Assembly: GCF_042445055.1 (NCBI RefSeq)
Contig: NZ_CP170339.1
Coordinates: 2,418,001 to 2,482,000 of the forward strand
DNA from: Falsihalocynthiibacter sp042445055
Lineage (GTDB): Bacteria > Pseudomonadota > Alphaproteobacteria > Rhodobacterales > Rhodobacteraceae
Length of the DNA: 64,000 nucleotides
Reading direction: 5' to 3'
Shown: in pieces, positions 52,236 to 62,500 of the stretch
How the letters are laid out: each line of letters begins with the position of its first letter
How positions within the stretch are numbered: position 1 is the first letter of the stretch
Position numbers and translations under genes: made by a program
Notes under the pieces: generated by a model
What the model saw: only the letters and a program-made list of their open reading frames with translations
Told to the model about the DNA's origin: nothing
Database searches by the model: none

Positions 52236-54500
52236 TTAGCCGCACTTGCTGTGGCCACAGTCCGTGCACGTCATGCACCCCTCTAGCATCTGCAAGGTAT
52301 ACTGACCGCAGGATGGACACGCCTTTCCGCGCGGAGCACCGCCGATCGCGACAACGTCGGCTTGTGGATCAGCTTTGAGCCCCATCCCCTCGCCTTCTAT
52401 GAACCCGATCAGAATCAAATGGCGTTCGATAACTCCACCAATCGCCGCCAAAATAGAGGGTACGTATTTCCCTTCCATCCATGCGCCGCCGCGTGGGTCA
52501 AACACCGCCTTCAGCTCCTCAACCACAAAGGACACATCTCCGCCCCGACGGAACACCGCAGAAATCATCCGCGTTAGCGCGACGGTCCAAGCAAAATGCT
52601 CCATGTTTTTGGAGTTGATAAAGACCTCAAACGGGCGACGATGCCCCCCGATCACGACGTCGTTGATCGTGATATAAATCGCGTGCTCACTGTCGGGCCA
52701 CTTAAGCTTATAGGTGTTCCCCTCCAACGCCTGCGGGCGATCCAAAGGCTCGCTGATGTAAACAACATCCGCGCCTTCATCGACCTCTGGCGCTGCTTCG
52801 CTCTCGCTCGACACACTGAGAACACTGCCCGTCACATCGTTTGGACGGTAAGTTGTGCATCCCTTACAGCCTTGATCCCAAGCGGCCATATAAACCTCTT
52901 TGAAATCGTCAAAGCTGATATCCTCAGGACAGTTAATCGTCTTGGAAATAGAGCTATCGACCCATTTTTGGGCGGCTGCCTGCATCCGAACGTGATCCAG
53001 CGGCGCGAGGGTTTGTGCGTTTACGAAATAGTCTGGCAGCGGTGCATCACCATTTTTCTGACGCCACAGATCCACAGCGTAATCGACAACCTCTTCTTCG
53101 GTGCGGCTTCCATCTTTTTGCAAGACCTTGCGCGTGTAGGCATAGGCAAACACTGGCTCAATCCCGCTTGAAACATTCCCCGCATAGAGTGAGATCGTCC
53201 CAGTAGGTGCGATTGAGGTCAAAAGTGCGTTGCGAATACCGTGGGTTCGGATTGCTTCGCGTACGTCGTCGTCCATTTGCATCATATTGCCAGACGCAAG
53301 GAATTTATCTGCGTCGAATAGTGGGAACGCGCCTTTTTCCTTCGCCAATTCCACAGAGGCCAGATACGCCGCGCGCGCAATCGCTTTCATCCACGCATCG
53401 GTCTGACGCGCGGCCTCTTCCGAACCATACCGAAGCCCGACCATCAACAGAGCATCCGCAAGCCCCGTTACGCCAAGACCAACGCGCCGTTTGGCTGCGG
53501 CCTCTTGCGCTTGGGCCTCGAGCGGGAAACGGCTCTCGTCAACCACGTTGTCCATCATGCGAATGGCCGTCCCGACGAGCTCCGTCAGCGCCCCTTCGTC
53601 AAGTGCGGCGTCGTCTTCGAATGCGTTCGCAACGAGCTTTGCCATATTGATCGACCCAAGCAAACACGCGCCATATGGTGGCAAAGGCTGCTCGCCACAT
53701 GGGTTCGTTGCCGCAATCGTTTCACAGTAATTCAGGTTGTTCGCCTGATTAATCCGGTCGATGAAAATCACACCTGGCTCGGCGTAATCATACGTGCCCT
53801 GCATGATCTTGTTCCACAGGTCCCGTGCTTGGATCGTATGGTAAATCTTGTCACCAAACTTCAGATCCCAGCTTCCGTCTGCTTTCACGGCTTCCATAAA
53901 ATCATCCGTGACGAGCACAGAGAGATTGAACATCCGCAGTCGCGCGCTGTCGCGCTTTGCTGAAATAAAGTCCTCAATATCGGGGTGATCACACCGCATG
54001 GTCGCCATCATCGCACCACGGCGCGAACCGGCAGACATGATTGTGCGACACATCGAATCCCACACATCCATAAACGAAAGCGGCCCCGAAGCATCGGCAG
54101 CAACGCCCATTACGCCTGCGCCCTTGGGGCGGATCGTCGAGAAATCATACCCGATTCCGCCGCCCTGCTGCATGGTCAACGCGGCTTCTTTGAGCATGTC
54201 GAAAATTCCGCCCATGCTGTCGGGAATCGTGCCCATAACAAAGCAGTTGAAAAGCGTTACCGCACGGCCCGTTCCGGCACCCGCGGTGATACGGCCAGCG
54301 GGGAGATACTTGAAATCTTCCAGCGCTTCATAGAACTTGCCTTCCCACTCTTCGGGCTTCTCTTCAACCGAAGCAAGCGCACGCGCAATACGGCGCCAAC
54401 TATCTTCAACACTCGCATCAACAGCCGTTCCGTCCGCGTTTTTGAAGCGGTACTTCATGTCCCAAATTTGCTCGGCGATAGGGGCAGAAAAACGGCTCAT
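52236..54500 (-). CDS. nrdJ: Adenosylcobalamin-dependent ribonucleotide reductase (class II)
   Basis: A 754-residue class II reductase making dNDPs with coenzyme B12. It has GRITAGAGTGRAVTLFNCFV near the N-terminus, the active-site strand ATNPCGEQPLPPYGACLLGS (Cys of N-P-C-G-E), and SIAPTGTISLYAGNVSSG. The C-terminal tail carries a zinc-ribbon-like CPSCGQYTLQMLEGCMTCTDCG, as in relatives. There is no N-terminal ATP cone. I see no cobalamin riboswitch in the 145 bases upstream. No class I genes are in the window. Confidence 0.95.
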   Translation of the reverse strand: MSRFSAPIAEQIWDMKYRFKNADGTAVDASVEDSWRRIARALASVEEKPEEWEGKFYEALEDFKYLPAGRITAGAGTGRAVTLFNCFVMGTIPDSMGGIFDMLKEAALTMQQGGGIGYDFSTIRPKGAGVMGVAADASGPLSFMDVWDSMCRTIMSAGSRRGAMMATMRCDHPDIEDFISAKRDSARLRMFNLSVLVTDDFMEAVKADGSWDLKFGDKIYHTIQARDLWNKIMQGTYDYAEPGVIFIDRINQANNLNYCETIAATNPCGEQPLPPYGACLLGSINMAKLVANAFEDDAALDEGALTELVGTAIRMMDNVVDESRFPLEAQAQEAAAKRRVGLGVTGLADALLMVGLRYGSEEAARQTDAWMKAIARAAYLASVELAKEKGAFPLFDADKFLASGNMMQMDDDVREAIRTHGIRNALLTSIAPTGTISLYAGNVSSGIEPVFAYAYTRKVLQKDGSRTEEEVVDYAVDLWRQKNGDAPLPDYFVNAQTLAPLDHVRMQAAAQKWVDSSISKTINCPEDISFDDFKEVYMAAWDQGCKGCTTYRPNDVTGSVLSVSSESEAAPEVDEGADVVYISEPLDRPQALEGNTYKLKWPDSEHAIYITINDVVIGGHRRPFEVFINSKNMEHFAWTVALTRMISAVFRRGGDVSFVVEELKAVFDPRGGAWMEGKYVPSILAAIGGVIERHLILIGFIEGEGMGLKADPQADVVAIGGAPRGKACPSCGQYTLQMLEGCMTCTDCGHSKCG

Positions 54501-54645
54501 ATTATGGTCCTGATGTTGGAAGTGATGGGGTGTCCAAGCTATGCTTATAATCGGGTGCGGTCAATTGCCAATCGGCCAGTTTACGGGTAATAATGCATCT
54601 CGCGACGCAGCATAACGTTACCACATATTGAGGCGAAAATCAAAA

Positions 54646-55068
54646 ATGACCATACATATGGTAAAATTATGCGTAGGAATTGACTCGTTTGAGCATCTCC
54701 AAAGCCACCGCGAAGCACAGGCGATCTCTCCTGAATTACCGACCGAACACGTCACAAGAATGTGGCCCAAACGTGAGGCAGAGCTTCTTGACGGGGGGTC
54801 GCTTTTCTGGGTCATCAAAGGCGTTATTCAAGCCCGTCAACAACTTCTGTCATTTGAAGAGCGTATCGGGGCCGACGGCATCCGGCGCTGCGCGATTCTT
54901 CTTAACCCGACCCTTGTGCGAACCCAGCCTGCAACCCGTCGGGCCTTTCAGGGCTGGCGCTACTTGCAACCCCAAGACGCACCCGCCGATCTACACCGCC
55001 AGAAATCCACCGAAGAACCATTGCCAGCACATCTAGCAGCGGCCCTCGGAGAGATTGGCGTTCTCTGA
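54646..55068 (+). CDS. DUF1489 protein
   Basis: A 140-residue soluble protein matching DUF1489. I start at 54646 (MTIHMVKLCVGIDSFEHL); other in-frame ATGs are at 54628 and 54658. Family stretches are MVKLCVGIDSFEHLQSH, GGSLFWVIKGVIQARQQLL, LNPTLVRTQPATRRAFQGWRYL (in outline), and the end LPAHLAAALGEIGVL. The R-T-x-P-x-x-R-R and W-R-Y-L blocks are conserved, but no function is known. It is divergent from nrdJ and converges on hisG with an 11-base gap. Confidence 0.85.
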   Translation: MTIHMVKLCVGIDSFEHLQSHREAQAISPELPTEHVTRMWPKREAELLDGGSLFWVIKGVIQARQQLLSFEERIGADGIRRCAILLNPTLVRTQPATRRAFQGWRYLQPQDAPADLHRQKSTEEPLPAHLAAALGEIGVL

Positions 55069-55079
55069 TCGAGCAACGA

Positions 55080-55778
55080 CTACTTTGAAATTTCGAGCGT
55101 ATCGAGAAGCTCCCGCAGAACATCTCTGCCCGTCGTTCCCCAATCCGCCTTGCGTGAACGCAAGAGGGTCGCTTGGGATCTATGGACGATCCCATCCCCG
55201 AGAACCTTGAGGTGATTTGCGCGCAGCGTGTCACCCGTCGAGGTGATATCGGCAACCATTTCGGCCGTTTCGTGCTTTACGGTTCCCTCGGTCGCGCCCT
55301 GACTATCGACAAGCTGATAATCCGCGACTCCCTGATCGCGCAGGAAATCACGTACCAAACGGTGATACTTGGTTGCGATTCTGAGGCGCATTCCATGGTT
55401 CGCGCGGAACTGAGCGGCCACGGCATCCAGATCATCCAGCGTTTCGACATCGACCCAGCATTGCGGAACGGCAATCACCAAGTCCGCATGGCCGAATCCC
55501 ATCGGAGCAAGCTCGGACACCTGCATATCCCACGCCGCCAATTTCTCGCGGATAAGGTCAGTGCCTGTCACGCCAAGATGAATACGGCCCGCCGCCAACT
55601 CGCGCGGAATTTCTCCGGCGGACATAAGGACAAGCTCGATTCCGTCAATCCCGTCAATAGCCCCAGCATATTCGCGGTCCGATCCAGTACGACGAAGCGT
55701 GATGCCACGAGCGCCGAACCAGTCGAATGTCTTCTCCATCAGCCGCCCTTTTGACGGTACGCCCAATTTAATGCTCAT
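55080..55778 (-). CDS. hisG: ATP phosphoribosyltransferase catalytic subunit, short form
   Basis: The first enzyme of histidine synthesis, joining ATP and PRPP. The 232-residue short form lacks the ACT-like regulatory domain and needs HisZ. The start at 55778 (MSIKLGVPSKGRLMEKTFDW) has AAGGGGGG upstream. Motifs: LGVPSKGRLMEKT, IPRELAAGRIHLGVTGTDLI (in outline) and the PRPP site ATEGTVKHETAEMVADITSTG (in outline). Its ATG overlaps hisZ by four bases. Last gene of hisS-hisZ-hisG; converges on DUF1489. Confidence 0.95.
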   Translation of the reverse strand: MSIKLGVPSKGRLMEKTFDWFGARGITLRRTGSDREYAGAIDGIDGIELVLMSAGEIPRELAAGRIHLGVTGTDLIREKLAAWDMQVSELAPMGFGHADLVIAVPQCWVDVETLDDLDAVAAQFRANHGMRLRIATKYHRLVRDFLRDQGVADYQLVDSQGATEGTVKHETAEMVADITSTGDTLRANHLKVLGDGIVHRSQATLLRSRKADWGTTGRDVLRELLDTLEISK

Positions 55779-56881
55779 AGCGTCCCCCCTTTCAAAGCCC
55801 ACGTCAGACCAGGACGAATAACGCCTCCGACCGCAGGAATTGAAGCGCCCTGCCCCAACACTCGCGTAAGCGCGTCATAACGCCCGCCTGTGGCAAGGGG
55901 CGGCAAATCGGGGCGAGTCGGGATATAGAAACCAAAGACAAACCCGTCGTAATATTCCATCGTGCTACGGCCATAGGATGTCTCGAAATCCAGACCGTCA
56001 ACATCCACACCACGCGCTGCCATCGCATCCAGACGCTTGCTCATCTGTGTCACCGCTGGCGCAATCGACGGAAGATCGATCGCGATATCGCGCAGCGCCT
56101 CAACCACGTTAGGTGCCTTCTCGCGCAGCTTAAGGATCTGCTCCAATATCTCGACTTCACCAACCGAGATCGCAGGCGTATTCGCGTCCTCTTGTATCGC
56201 GGCCAAACGCTGACATATCTCGGAAGCGGAGCGCTTGCCGATGAACTTGCCCGCACTATCAATCAGCCCATTCGCAGAGTTCGCGTTGAGTGACGCCAGC
56301 ATTTTCTCGCGGCTTGGCGCGATCGGTTTGCGACCACCGAAACGATCGAGCAAAGCGCGGAAACGATGCGGCCGCCAGATGTGGCGCAAGAGTGCCTCAC
56401 GACGACGTTTGGTTGTGCTCAGGCCCTTCACGGCGGCCATCAGGATCCCGATATCGCCCGTCGCGGCGCGCAAGCCAAGTGGCGAAAGAACCTCTTGAAA
56501 CAGAGCGAAAACCTCGGCGTCCGAAGCGGCGGGGTCGGCGCCGTCAAACACCTCATATCCCACTTGGAAATACTCGTTCGAGCGGTCCGTGTCTTCTTCC
56601 TGACGGCGAAATACTTCTCCTGCATAGGCATAGCGCGCAGGTGTCGCGCCACTTTTCATATGCATCTGAACGACAGGAACCGTAAAGTCAGGCCGCAGCA
56701 TTTGCTCGCCCCGCAACGGATCGCTGGTTACATAGGCGCGCGCGCGGATATCCTCTCCGTACAGGTCCAGCAATGTCTCGGCGGGCTGCAGGATATCTGC
56801 ATCCACACCCTGCGCACCGGCCTCGGTGAAGAAGGCAAGCAAACGCGCCGCTTCTTCACGGACTTCAGGCTTCTGTGTCAT
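55775..56881 (-). CDS. hisZ: ATP phosphoribosyltransferase regulatory subunit HisZ
   Basis: A 368-residue histidyl-tRNA synthetase-like protein that activates short HisG and carries histidine feedback control. Motif 2-like: QMLRPDFTVPVVQMHM (R-P-D/E-F/Y-T) and, further on, EVFRRQEEDTDRSNEYFQVG (in outline). Motif 3 is near YDALTRVLG. There is no anticodon-binding domain. It overlaps hisS by 17 bases and hisG by four, so it lies beside its own paralogue HisS, which suggests an old tandem duplication. Confidence 0.94.
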   Translation of the reverse strand: MTQKPEVREEAARLLAFFTEAGAQGVDADILQPAETLLDLYGEDIRARAYVTSDPLRGEQMLRPDFTVPVVQMHMKSGATPARYAYAGEVFRRQEEDTDRSNEYFQVGYEVFDGADPAASDAEVFALFQEVLSPLGLRAATGDIGILMAAVKGLSTTKRRREALLRHIWRPHRFRALLDRFGGRKPIAPSREKMLASLNANSANGLIDSAGKFIGKRSASEICQRLAAIQEDANTPAISVGEVEILEQILKLREKAPNVVEALRDIAIDLPSIAPAVTQMSKRLDAMAARGVDVDGLDFETSYGRSTMEYYDGFVFGFYIPTRPDLPPLATGGRYDALTRVLGQGASIPAVGGVIRPGLTWALKGGTL

Positions 56882-58373
56882 CGCTTTGGCCTTTTAGCAT
56901 TGCCTGTACCTGCGCCACCAATTCACTGCGTGGCACTTCGATCTGGCTTGGTCGCGATTTCCACTCTTCGAGCGTCGCGTTTTCGGCAATCTTGGCACCA
57001 AGGATCAGGTCCTTGATCTGCACAACGCCTGCTTCGGCCTCATCACCACCTTGGATAATTGCGATGGGTGAGTGTCGGTTATCCGCATATTTCAACTGAT
57101 TTCCGAAATTCTTGGGATTGCCCAGATATACTTCGGCGCGAATACCGGCCTGACGCAATTCGGCAACCATGGTCTGATAATCGGCCATACGCGCCTTATC
57201 CATCACCGTCACGACAACCGGGCCCTTCTGCGCGGTATCAATCCGACCTTTCGCCAGAAGCGCCGCCAAGAGCCGGTCCACACCAATCGACATGCCTGTT
57301 GCCGGAACAGCCTGCCCCGTAAAGCGTTTCACCAGATCATCATAGCGCCCGCCCCCCGCAACAGAGCCAAACTGGCGCTTGCGGCCTTTTTCGTCGAGCA
57401 CTTCGAAGGTCAGCTCGGCCTCATAAACAGGCCCCGTGTAGTAGCCGAGGCCGCGCACAACTGATGGGTCGATTTCAATTCGGTCGGGGCCGTATCCTTG
57501 AGCGTCAAGGAGTGCCGCGATGGTTTCCAACTCGTCCACGCCCTCAGCGCCGATCGCCGAGCCCTCAACCAGTTCACGCAAGCGCGCAACTGTCTGCGCG
57601 CCCGTATCGCGTTTGGCCTCCATAAAGCCCATGACCACATCGGCCTGTTCATCCGACAGGCCCGCGCCTTCTGTAAAGTCTCCGCTGGCATCCTTGCGTC
57701 CTGCGCCCAGCAGTGCGCGCACTCCGTCAACGCCAAGTCGGTCAAGCTTATCAATCGCACGAAGAACGATACCGCGCTCGTCCTCAAACTTCGTAGGGTC
57801 CGACGGATCAAGAACGCCCGCCACTTCCATAACACCATTCAGAACTTTGCGGTTGTTCACCCGCACGATGTAATCGCCACGCGGAATTCCGACCTGTTCC
57901 AGCGTATCCGAAAGCATCGCGCAAATCTCGGCGTCGGCAGCGACGCTTGCAGTGCCAACAGTATCGGCATCACACTGATAAAACTGACGGAACCGTCCCG
58001 GACCCGGCTTCTCGTTGCGCCAGACAGGGCCCATCGCATAGCGACGATACGGCGTAGGCAGATCGTTGCGGTGCTGCGCAAACACACGCGCCAATGGCGC
58101 CGTCATGTCATACCGAAGCGCGACCCAGCCAGAATCCTCCTCTTCCCACGCGAACACACCCGCGTTCGGGCGATCCACATCGGGAAGGAACTTGCCCAGT
58201 GCCTCTACGGTTTCCACCGCAGCCGTCTCAAGTGCGTCAAAACCATAGCGATGATACACTTCGGCAATCTGATCCAGCATATGTTTGCGCGCCGTTACCT
58301 CGGCACCAAAATAATCGCGGAAGCCCTTGGGCGTAATTGCCTTGGGGCGCGGCTGTTTCTTTTGCTTGGCCAT
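56865..58373 (-). CDS. hisS: Histidyl-tRNA synthetase
   Basis: A 502-residue class II synthetase. Motif 1 follows PKGFRDYFGAEVTARKHML (with AKAITPKGFRD at the start). Motif 2 appears as MGPVWRNEKPGPGRFRQFYQ (in outline), with the family's R-x-x-x-x-x-R-F-x-Q-x-D. The His-A/B segments are LGYYTGPVYEAEL and GGRYDDLVKRFTG, with GMSIGVDRLLAALL as motif 3. The C-terminal anticodon domain runs from about 400. The length is longer than E. coli HisS (424), as common in alphaproteobacteria. First gene of hisS-hisZ-hisG. Confidence 0.97.
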   Translation of the reverse strand: MAKQKKQPRPKAITPKGFRDYFGAEVTARKHMLDQIAEVYHRYGFDALETAAVETVEALGKFLPDVDRPNAGVFAWEEEDSGWVALRYDMTAPLARVFAQHRNDLPTPYRRYAMGPVWRNEKPGPGRFRQFYQCDADTVGTASVAADAEICAMLSDTLEQVGIPRGDYIVRVNNRKVLNGVMEVAGVLDPSDPTKFEDERGIVLRAIDKLDRLGVDGVRALLGAGRKDASGDFTEGAGLSDEQADVVMGFMEAKRDTGAQTVARLRELVEGSAIGAEGVDELETIAALLDAQGYGPDRIEIDPSVVRGLGYYTGPVYEAELTFEVLDEKGRKRQFGSVAGGGRYDDLVKRFTGQAVPATGMSIGVDRLLAALLAKGRIDTAQKGPVVVTVMDKARMADYQTMVAELRQAGIRAEVYLGNPKNFGNQLKYADNRHSPIAIIQGGDEAEAGVVQIKDLILGAKIAENATLEEWKSRPSQIEVPRSELVAQVQAMLKGQSDDTEA

Positions 58374-58481
58374 ATCCTGCCCTTCATCGCATTGGTTACG
58401 CTGAGGGCTTTATCGCGCGCGCGTCTCGGGAGCAAGGTAAACGCGCTGGAATTTGGGGATATGTGGTGATATGGCAGACCC

Positions 58482-58691
58482 ATGAACGAAAAACGCATCA
58501 CCGAACTCGAAGAAGACATCGCCCACCTCACCCGCACGGTCGAGGATCTGTCGGACGTCGTCGCGCGTTTGGATGCCGATAACGAGCTTCTAAAGCACCG
58601 TGTGCGTATGCTCATGGAGCGCGAAGCCGAACGCGAGGCCGACAATGGCGGCTCTGCAGTGCTAACGGATCAACGTCCGCCGCACTGGTAA
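58482..58691 (+). CDS. slyX: SlyX-family protein
   Basis: A 69-residue coiled-coil protein of the SlyX family: MNEKRITELEEDIAHLTRT, then LSDVVARLDADNELLKHRV, and the closing D-Q-R-P-P-H-W, typical of SlyX (PPHY/PPHW). Function is unknown; it is a small soluble protein. It is divergent from hisS by 108 bases. It converges on the lipoprotein gene with a three-base gap. Confidence 0.9.
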   Translation: MNEKRITELEEDIAHLTRTVEDLSDVVARLDADNELLKHRVRMLMEREAEREADNGGSAVLTDQRPPHW

Positions 58692-58694
58692 TGG

Positions 58695-59429
58695 CTAGCG
58701 CATATTAACGACGCTGCTTGCTTGGATTTCGCCACCGTGGACCAAGACTGAAGCCCACTCATCTCGTGCGCCGAATTGCTCGTACAATGTGATCAACGAC
58801 GTGGTGCGAGCAAAGCCCTTCATCTTGCGATCACCGCACGCGACACCCTGCTTTACATTGCATTTACGCGCCTTGAGAACTTCATAGGCCTTGTCGGTCG
58901 CAGAATAGGGAAGCGTTTTGGGGCTCAGCTCATAGCGCATGATCTCATGGAGTTGCAGATCGCCGAACATCGCGACCGCCGCAGTAAACTTGCGCGCACA
59001 GTTATCGCGAAATCCCACGATATAAAAATCATGAGGTGTCTTGGTGCGCGGATTGGTGTCATACAGCGTAAGCTTGGAAGAACCCGAAGCGGCCACATCC
59101 ACTCTGGTTCCCATCTTGCTCTTGGAGACACCGCACACCTTGACCGGAACACCAAATGGCGCAGGCCCGTCCTCGCGGAGCTTGGCCTCCGCCGAAGCGT
59201 CCTTAGAAGAGGTTGCGCGCCCCATGACCTGCGAGAAAAAGCTCCCCTCTGTCGGATCCGCAACAAGTGATGTTGACGCACCTTCGGGGATTTCATCGAG
59301 TTGGCTTATTTTGGTAATCTTTTCTTCGGAGGGTTCAGCATCCGGAAGCGGTGCCTGTGATCCCATACAGCCAGCCACAAATATAACCGACGCGCAAACG
59401 CATGATTTAGCGATAAAACTTAGCTTCAT
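58695..59429 (-). CDS. Lipoprotein of unknown function
   Basis: A 244-residue lipoprotein: the signal MKLSFIAKSCVCASVIFVAG ends in lipobox V-A-G-C21, for Lgt. An acidic, Ser-rich linker (about 22-85) precedes the folded part, which has strands such as PVKVCGVSKSKMGTRVDVAA and FYIVGFRDNCARKFTAAVAMFG (in outline), and four or more Cys (C99-like, C146-like, C188- and C198-like) that may pair. No known domain can be named. Stop is close to slyX's. Confidence 0.8.
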   Translation of the reverse strand: MKLSFIAKSCVCASVIFVAGCMGSQAPLPDAEPSEEKITKISQLDEIPEGASTSLVADPTEGSFFSQVMGRATSSKDASAEAKLREDGPAPFGVPVKVCGVSKSKMGTRVDVAASGSSKLTLYDTNPRTKTPHDFYIVGFRDNCARKFTAAVAMFGDLQLHEIMRYELSPKTLPYSATDKAYEVLKARKCNVKQGVACGDRKMKGFARTTSLITLYEQFGARDEWASVLVHGGEIQASSVVNMR

Positions 59430-59572
59430 TAAATAACCCCCCGTCGAAAACGTGGGCCATTCTTGACCTTCGGCGCTCTCGAATGAGGGTGTTTGTAAGG
59501 GAAAACTTTACATAAAATCAATACAGTTGAGAAAACTCAGCGCCTTTTGGCCTAAACCGCCGACAGAATCCG

Positions 59573-62500
59573 TTATGTGTACTCTTCAACTGTCACAACC
59601 CCACCAAGCGACTTGAGCGCGCTCTTGATTTGGGGACTAACGGGATAGTCCTTGTCGAGTTCCATCTCAACTTCGCCGGGCAATGTCGGGTCCATGAGGC
59701 AGAATGAAATTGGGCCGCGATTGCGGTTGGCTTTATCCTCACTTGCGCGCGCGAGCACGGAGGCGACACTTGATGCTGCTTCAGGCGTTTCGATGAATAC
59801 CTTGAGGCCCTTGGTGCCCGCCTCGGCAACAACCCCGTCGATCGGAGCAACACTTCGCGCGATGGGGTCGAATTGTCCGTCCTCAAACTTCGCCTCAAGC
59901 GTCATCACCACACGGGTCGTTTTTTCAAGAACGGCGCGGGTCGCTTCGAAATCCTTGGCAAAGAGAGCCATCCCAGAAATCTGGCCTGTAGGATCGGAAA
60001 TATTCATCCGAAAGAACTGCGTTCCCCGACCAGATTTGCGCTGTTGAAGGCCCGAAACGATCACACCGACCTTTACGATTGCCGCGCCTGATCGCTCGGC
60101 CTTTTCGCGCGCTTCGTCGAGCGATATCACGCCCTTGCGTTTGAGTGGCGCCATGTAATCGTCCAGCGGGTGCCCCGATAGATAGAAACCAATCGCTTTG
60201 TTTTCTTCGCTCAGACGGTCATCTGGTATCCAGTCATTAACCGAAGAAAGCCGCGGCTCCGGCAAATCCTCGCCCGCCTCGCCGAACAACGATACCTGAT
60301 TAGAGGCGCGCTGCTCATGGATGGCGGCAGAATAGCTTACCAGCGCATCGAGGCTCTCGAAGACGCGGCGGCGGTTTGGGTCAAGCTGATCGAACGCTCC
60401 TGCGCGCGCCAGCATCTCAAGCGGACGTTTACCTACGCGCTTCATGTCGACTCTGCGCGCAAAATCAAAGAGCGTCGCAAAGGGCGTTCCGCCGGTTCCG
60501 TCGGCCTCTGGTTTGCGCGCCTCAACGATCAGGCGCATCGCCTCAACGCCAACGTTTTTCAATCCGCCCAGCGCATAAACGACTTTGCCATCAGCGACAG
60601 TGAACATAGCAAGCGAGCGGTTCACACAGGGTGGAATAATCTCGATGTCAAGCCCGCGACGCACTTCCTCCGCATAGACCGAAAGCTTGTCCGTTAGGTG
60701 CAAATCACAGTTCATGACCCCTGCCATGAACTCTACGGGGTGGTTCGCCTTGAGCCATGCGGTTTGATAAGAAACAACCGCATAGGCCGCCGCGTGGGAT
60801 TTGTTGAAACCATAGTTCGCGAATTTCTCCAGAAGGTCGAAAACCTCACTGGCTTTCTTTTTGGGAACGCCGTTTTCTGCCGCGCCCTTCTCGAATTTGG
60901 GTCGCTCGGCGTCCATCGCCTCTTTGATCTTCTTACCCATCGCACGCCGCAACAAATCCGCGCCGCCAAGCGAGTAGCCAGCCATAACCTGCGCAATCTG
61001 CATAACCTGCTCTTGGTAAACGATAATACCCTGCGTTTCCTCAAGGATATGGTCGATCAACGGATGCACTGACTCGATTTCGCGCAGACCGTTTTTGACC
61101 TCGCAATAGGTCGGGATGTTTTCCATCGGGCCCGGACGATAGAGCGCCACAAGCGCCACGATATCCTCGATACAGGTTGGCTTCATACGCCGAAGCGCAT
61201 CCATCATGCCTGAACTCTCAACCTGAAACACCGCAACGGTTTTCGCACTGGCGTAGAGCTTGTAAGTAGCTTCATCCTCAAGCGAAATCGCGCCAATATC
61301 GATATCTATACCGCGCAGCTTGAGCAAATTTAGCGCCGACTGAATAACCGTAAGCGTCTTGAGGCCGAGGAAGTCGAATTTCACCAGCCCTGCTTGCTCA
61401 ACCCATTTCATATTGAATTGCGTCGCAGGCATATCAGAGCGCGGATCCTGATAGAGCGGCACCAATCTGTCCAGCGGGCGATCACCGATCACGACCCCCG
61501 CCGCGTGGGTGGATGCGTTGCGCAGTAGCCCCTCAACCTGTTGACCATAATTCAGGAGTCGCTCAACAACTTCTTCACTGCGCGCTTCTTCGCGCAATCG
61601 CGGCTCATCCTTGAGGGCCTGCGCAATCGAAACGGGCTTCACCCCCTCAACTGGGATCAGCTTAGAGAGCCTATCCACCTGCCCATACGGCATCTGAAGA
61701 ACACGACCGATATCGCGCACCGCGGCCTTGGACAGCAGCGCACCAAAAGTGATGATTTGGCCGACTTTGTCGCGACCGTATTTCTGCTGTACGTAACGGA
61801 TCACCTCCTCTCGGCGATCCATACAGAAGTCGATATCAAAGTCAGGCATCGAAACACGTTCAGGATTCAGAAACCGTTCGAACAGGAGCGAATAGCGCAG
61901 CGGATCAAGGTCCGTAATCGTCAGCGCATAGGCAACAAGCGAACCCGCCCCAGAACCACGCCCCGGCCCCACAGGGATATCGTTTTGCTTGGCCCAATGG
62001 ATAAAGTCGGCAACGATCAGGAAGTAGCCAGGGAAGCCCATACCTTCGATAATCCCGAGCTCAAAATCCAGCCGCTCTTGGTATTCTTCAACACTCGCAG
62101 CATGAGGAATAACCGCCAAGCGCGCCTGTAGCCCCTCGTTGGCTTGGCGGCGAAGTTCCACCACCTCGTCATCAGCAAACTTCGGCAGGATCGGATCGCG
62201 CAACGCGGCCTTAAACGCACAGCGCTTGGCGATCTCTACTGTATTTTCAATCGCTTCGGGCAAGTCCGCGAAGAGCGTGATCATCTCTTGCTGTGACTTA
62301 AAATAGTGCTGCGGTGTGAGCTTGCGGCGCGCCTCTTGCTGGTCGACATAGGACCCTTCCGCGATACAGATCAACGCATCATGCGCCTCGTACATGTCGG
62401 GCTTGGGAAAATACACGTCATTTGTCGCCACAAGTGGAAGGTCGCGCGCATAGGCCATTTCGACAAAGGCACGCTCTGTTGCGCGCTCTGCTTCGGTGGT

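Noticed and set aside
54501..54645. Cobalamin riboswitch before nrdJ
   Set aside because: The enzyme needs B12, so I looked for a B12-box-like sequence and long structured leader; none is visible in this short gap.
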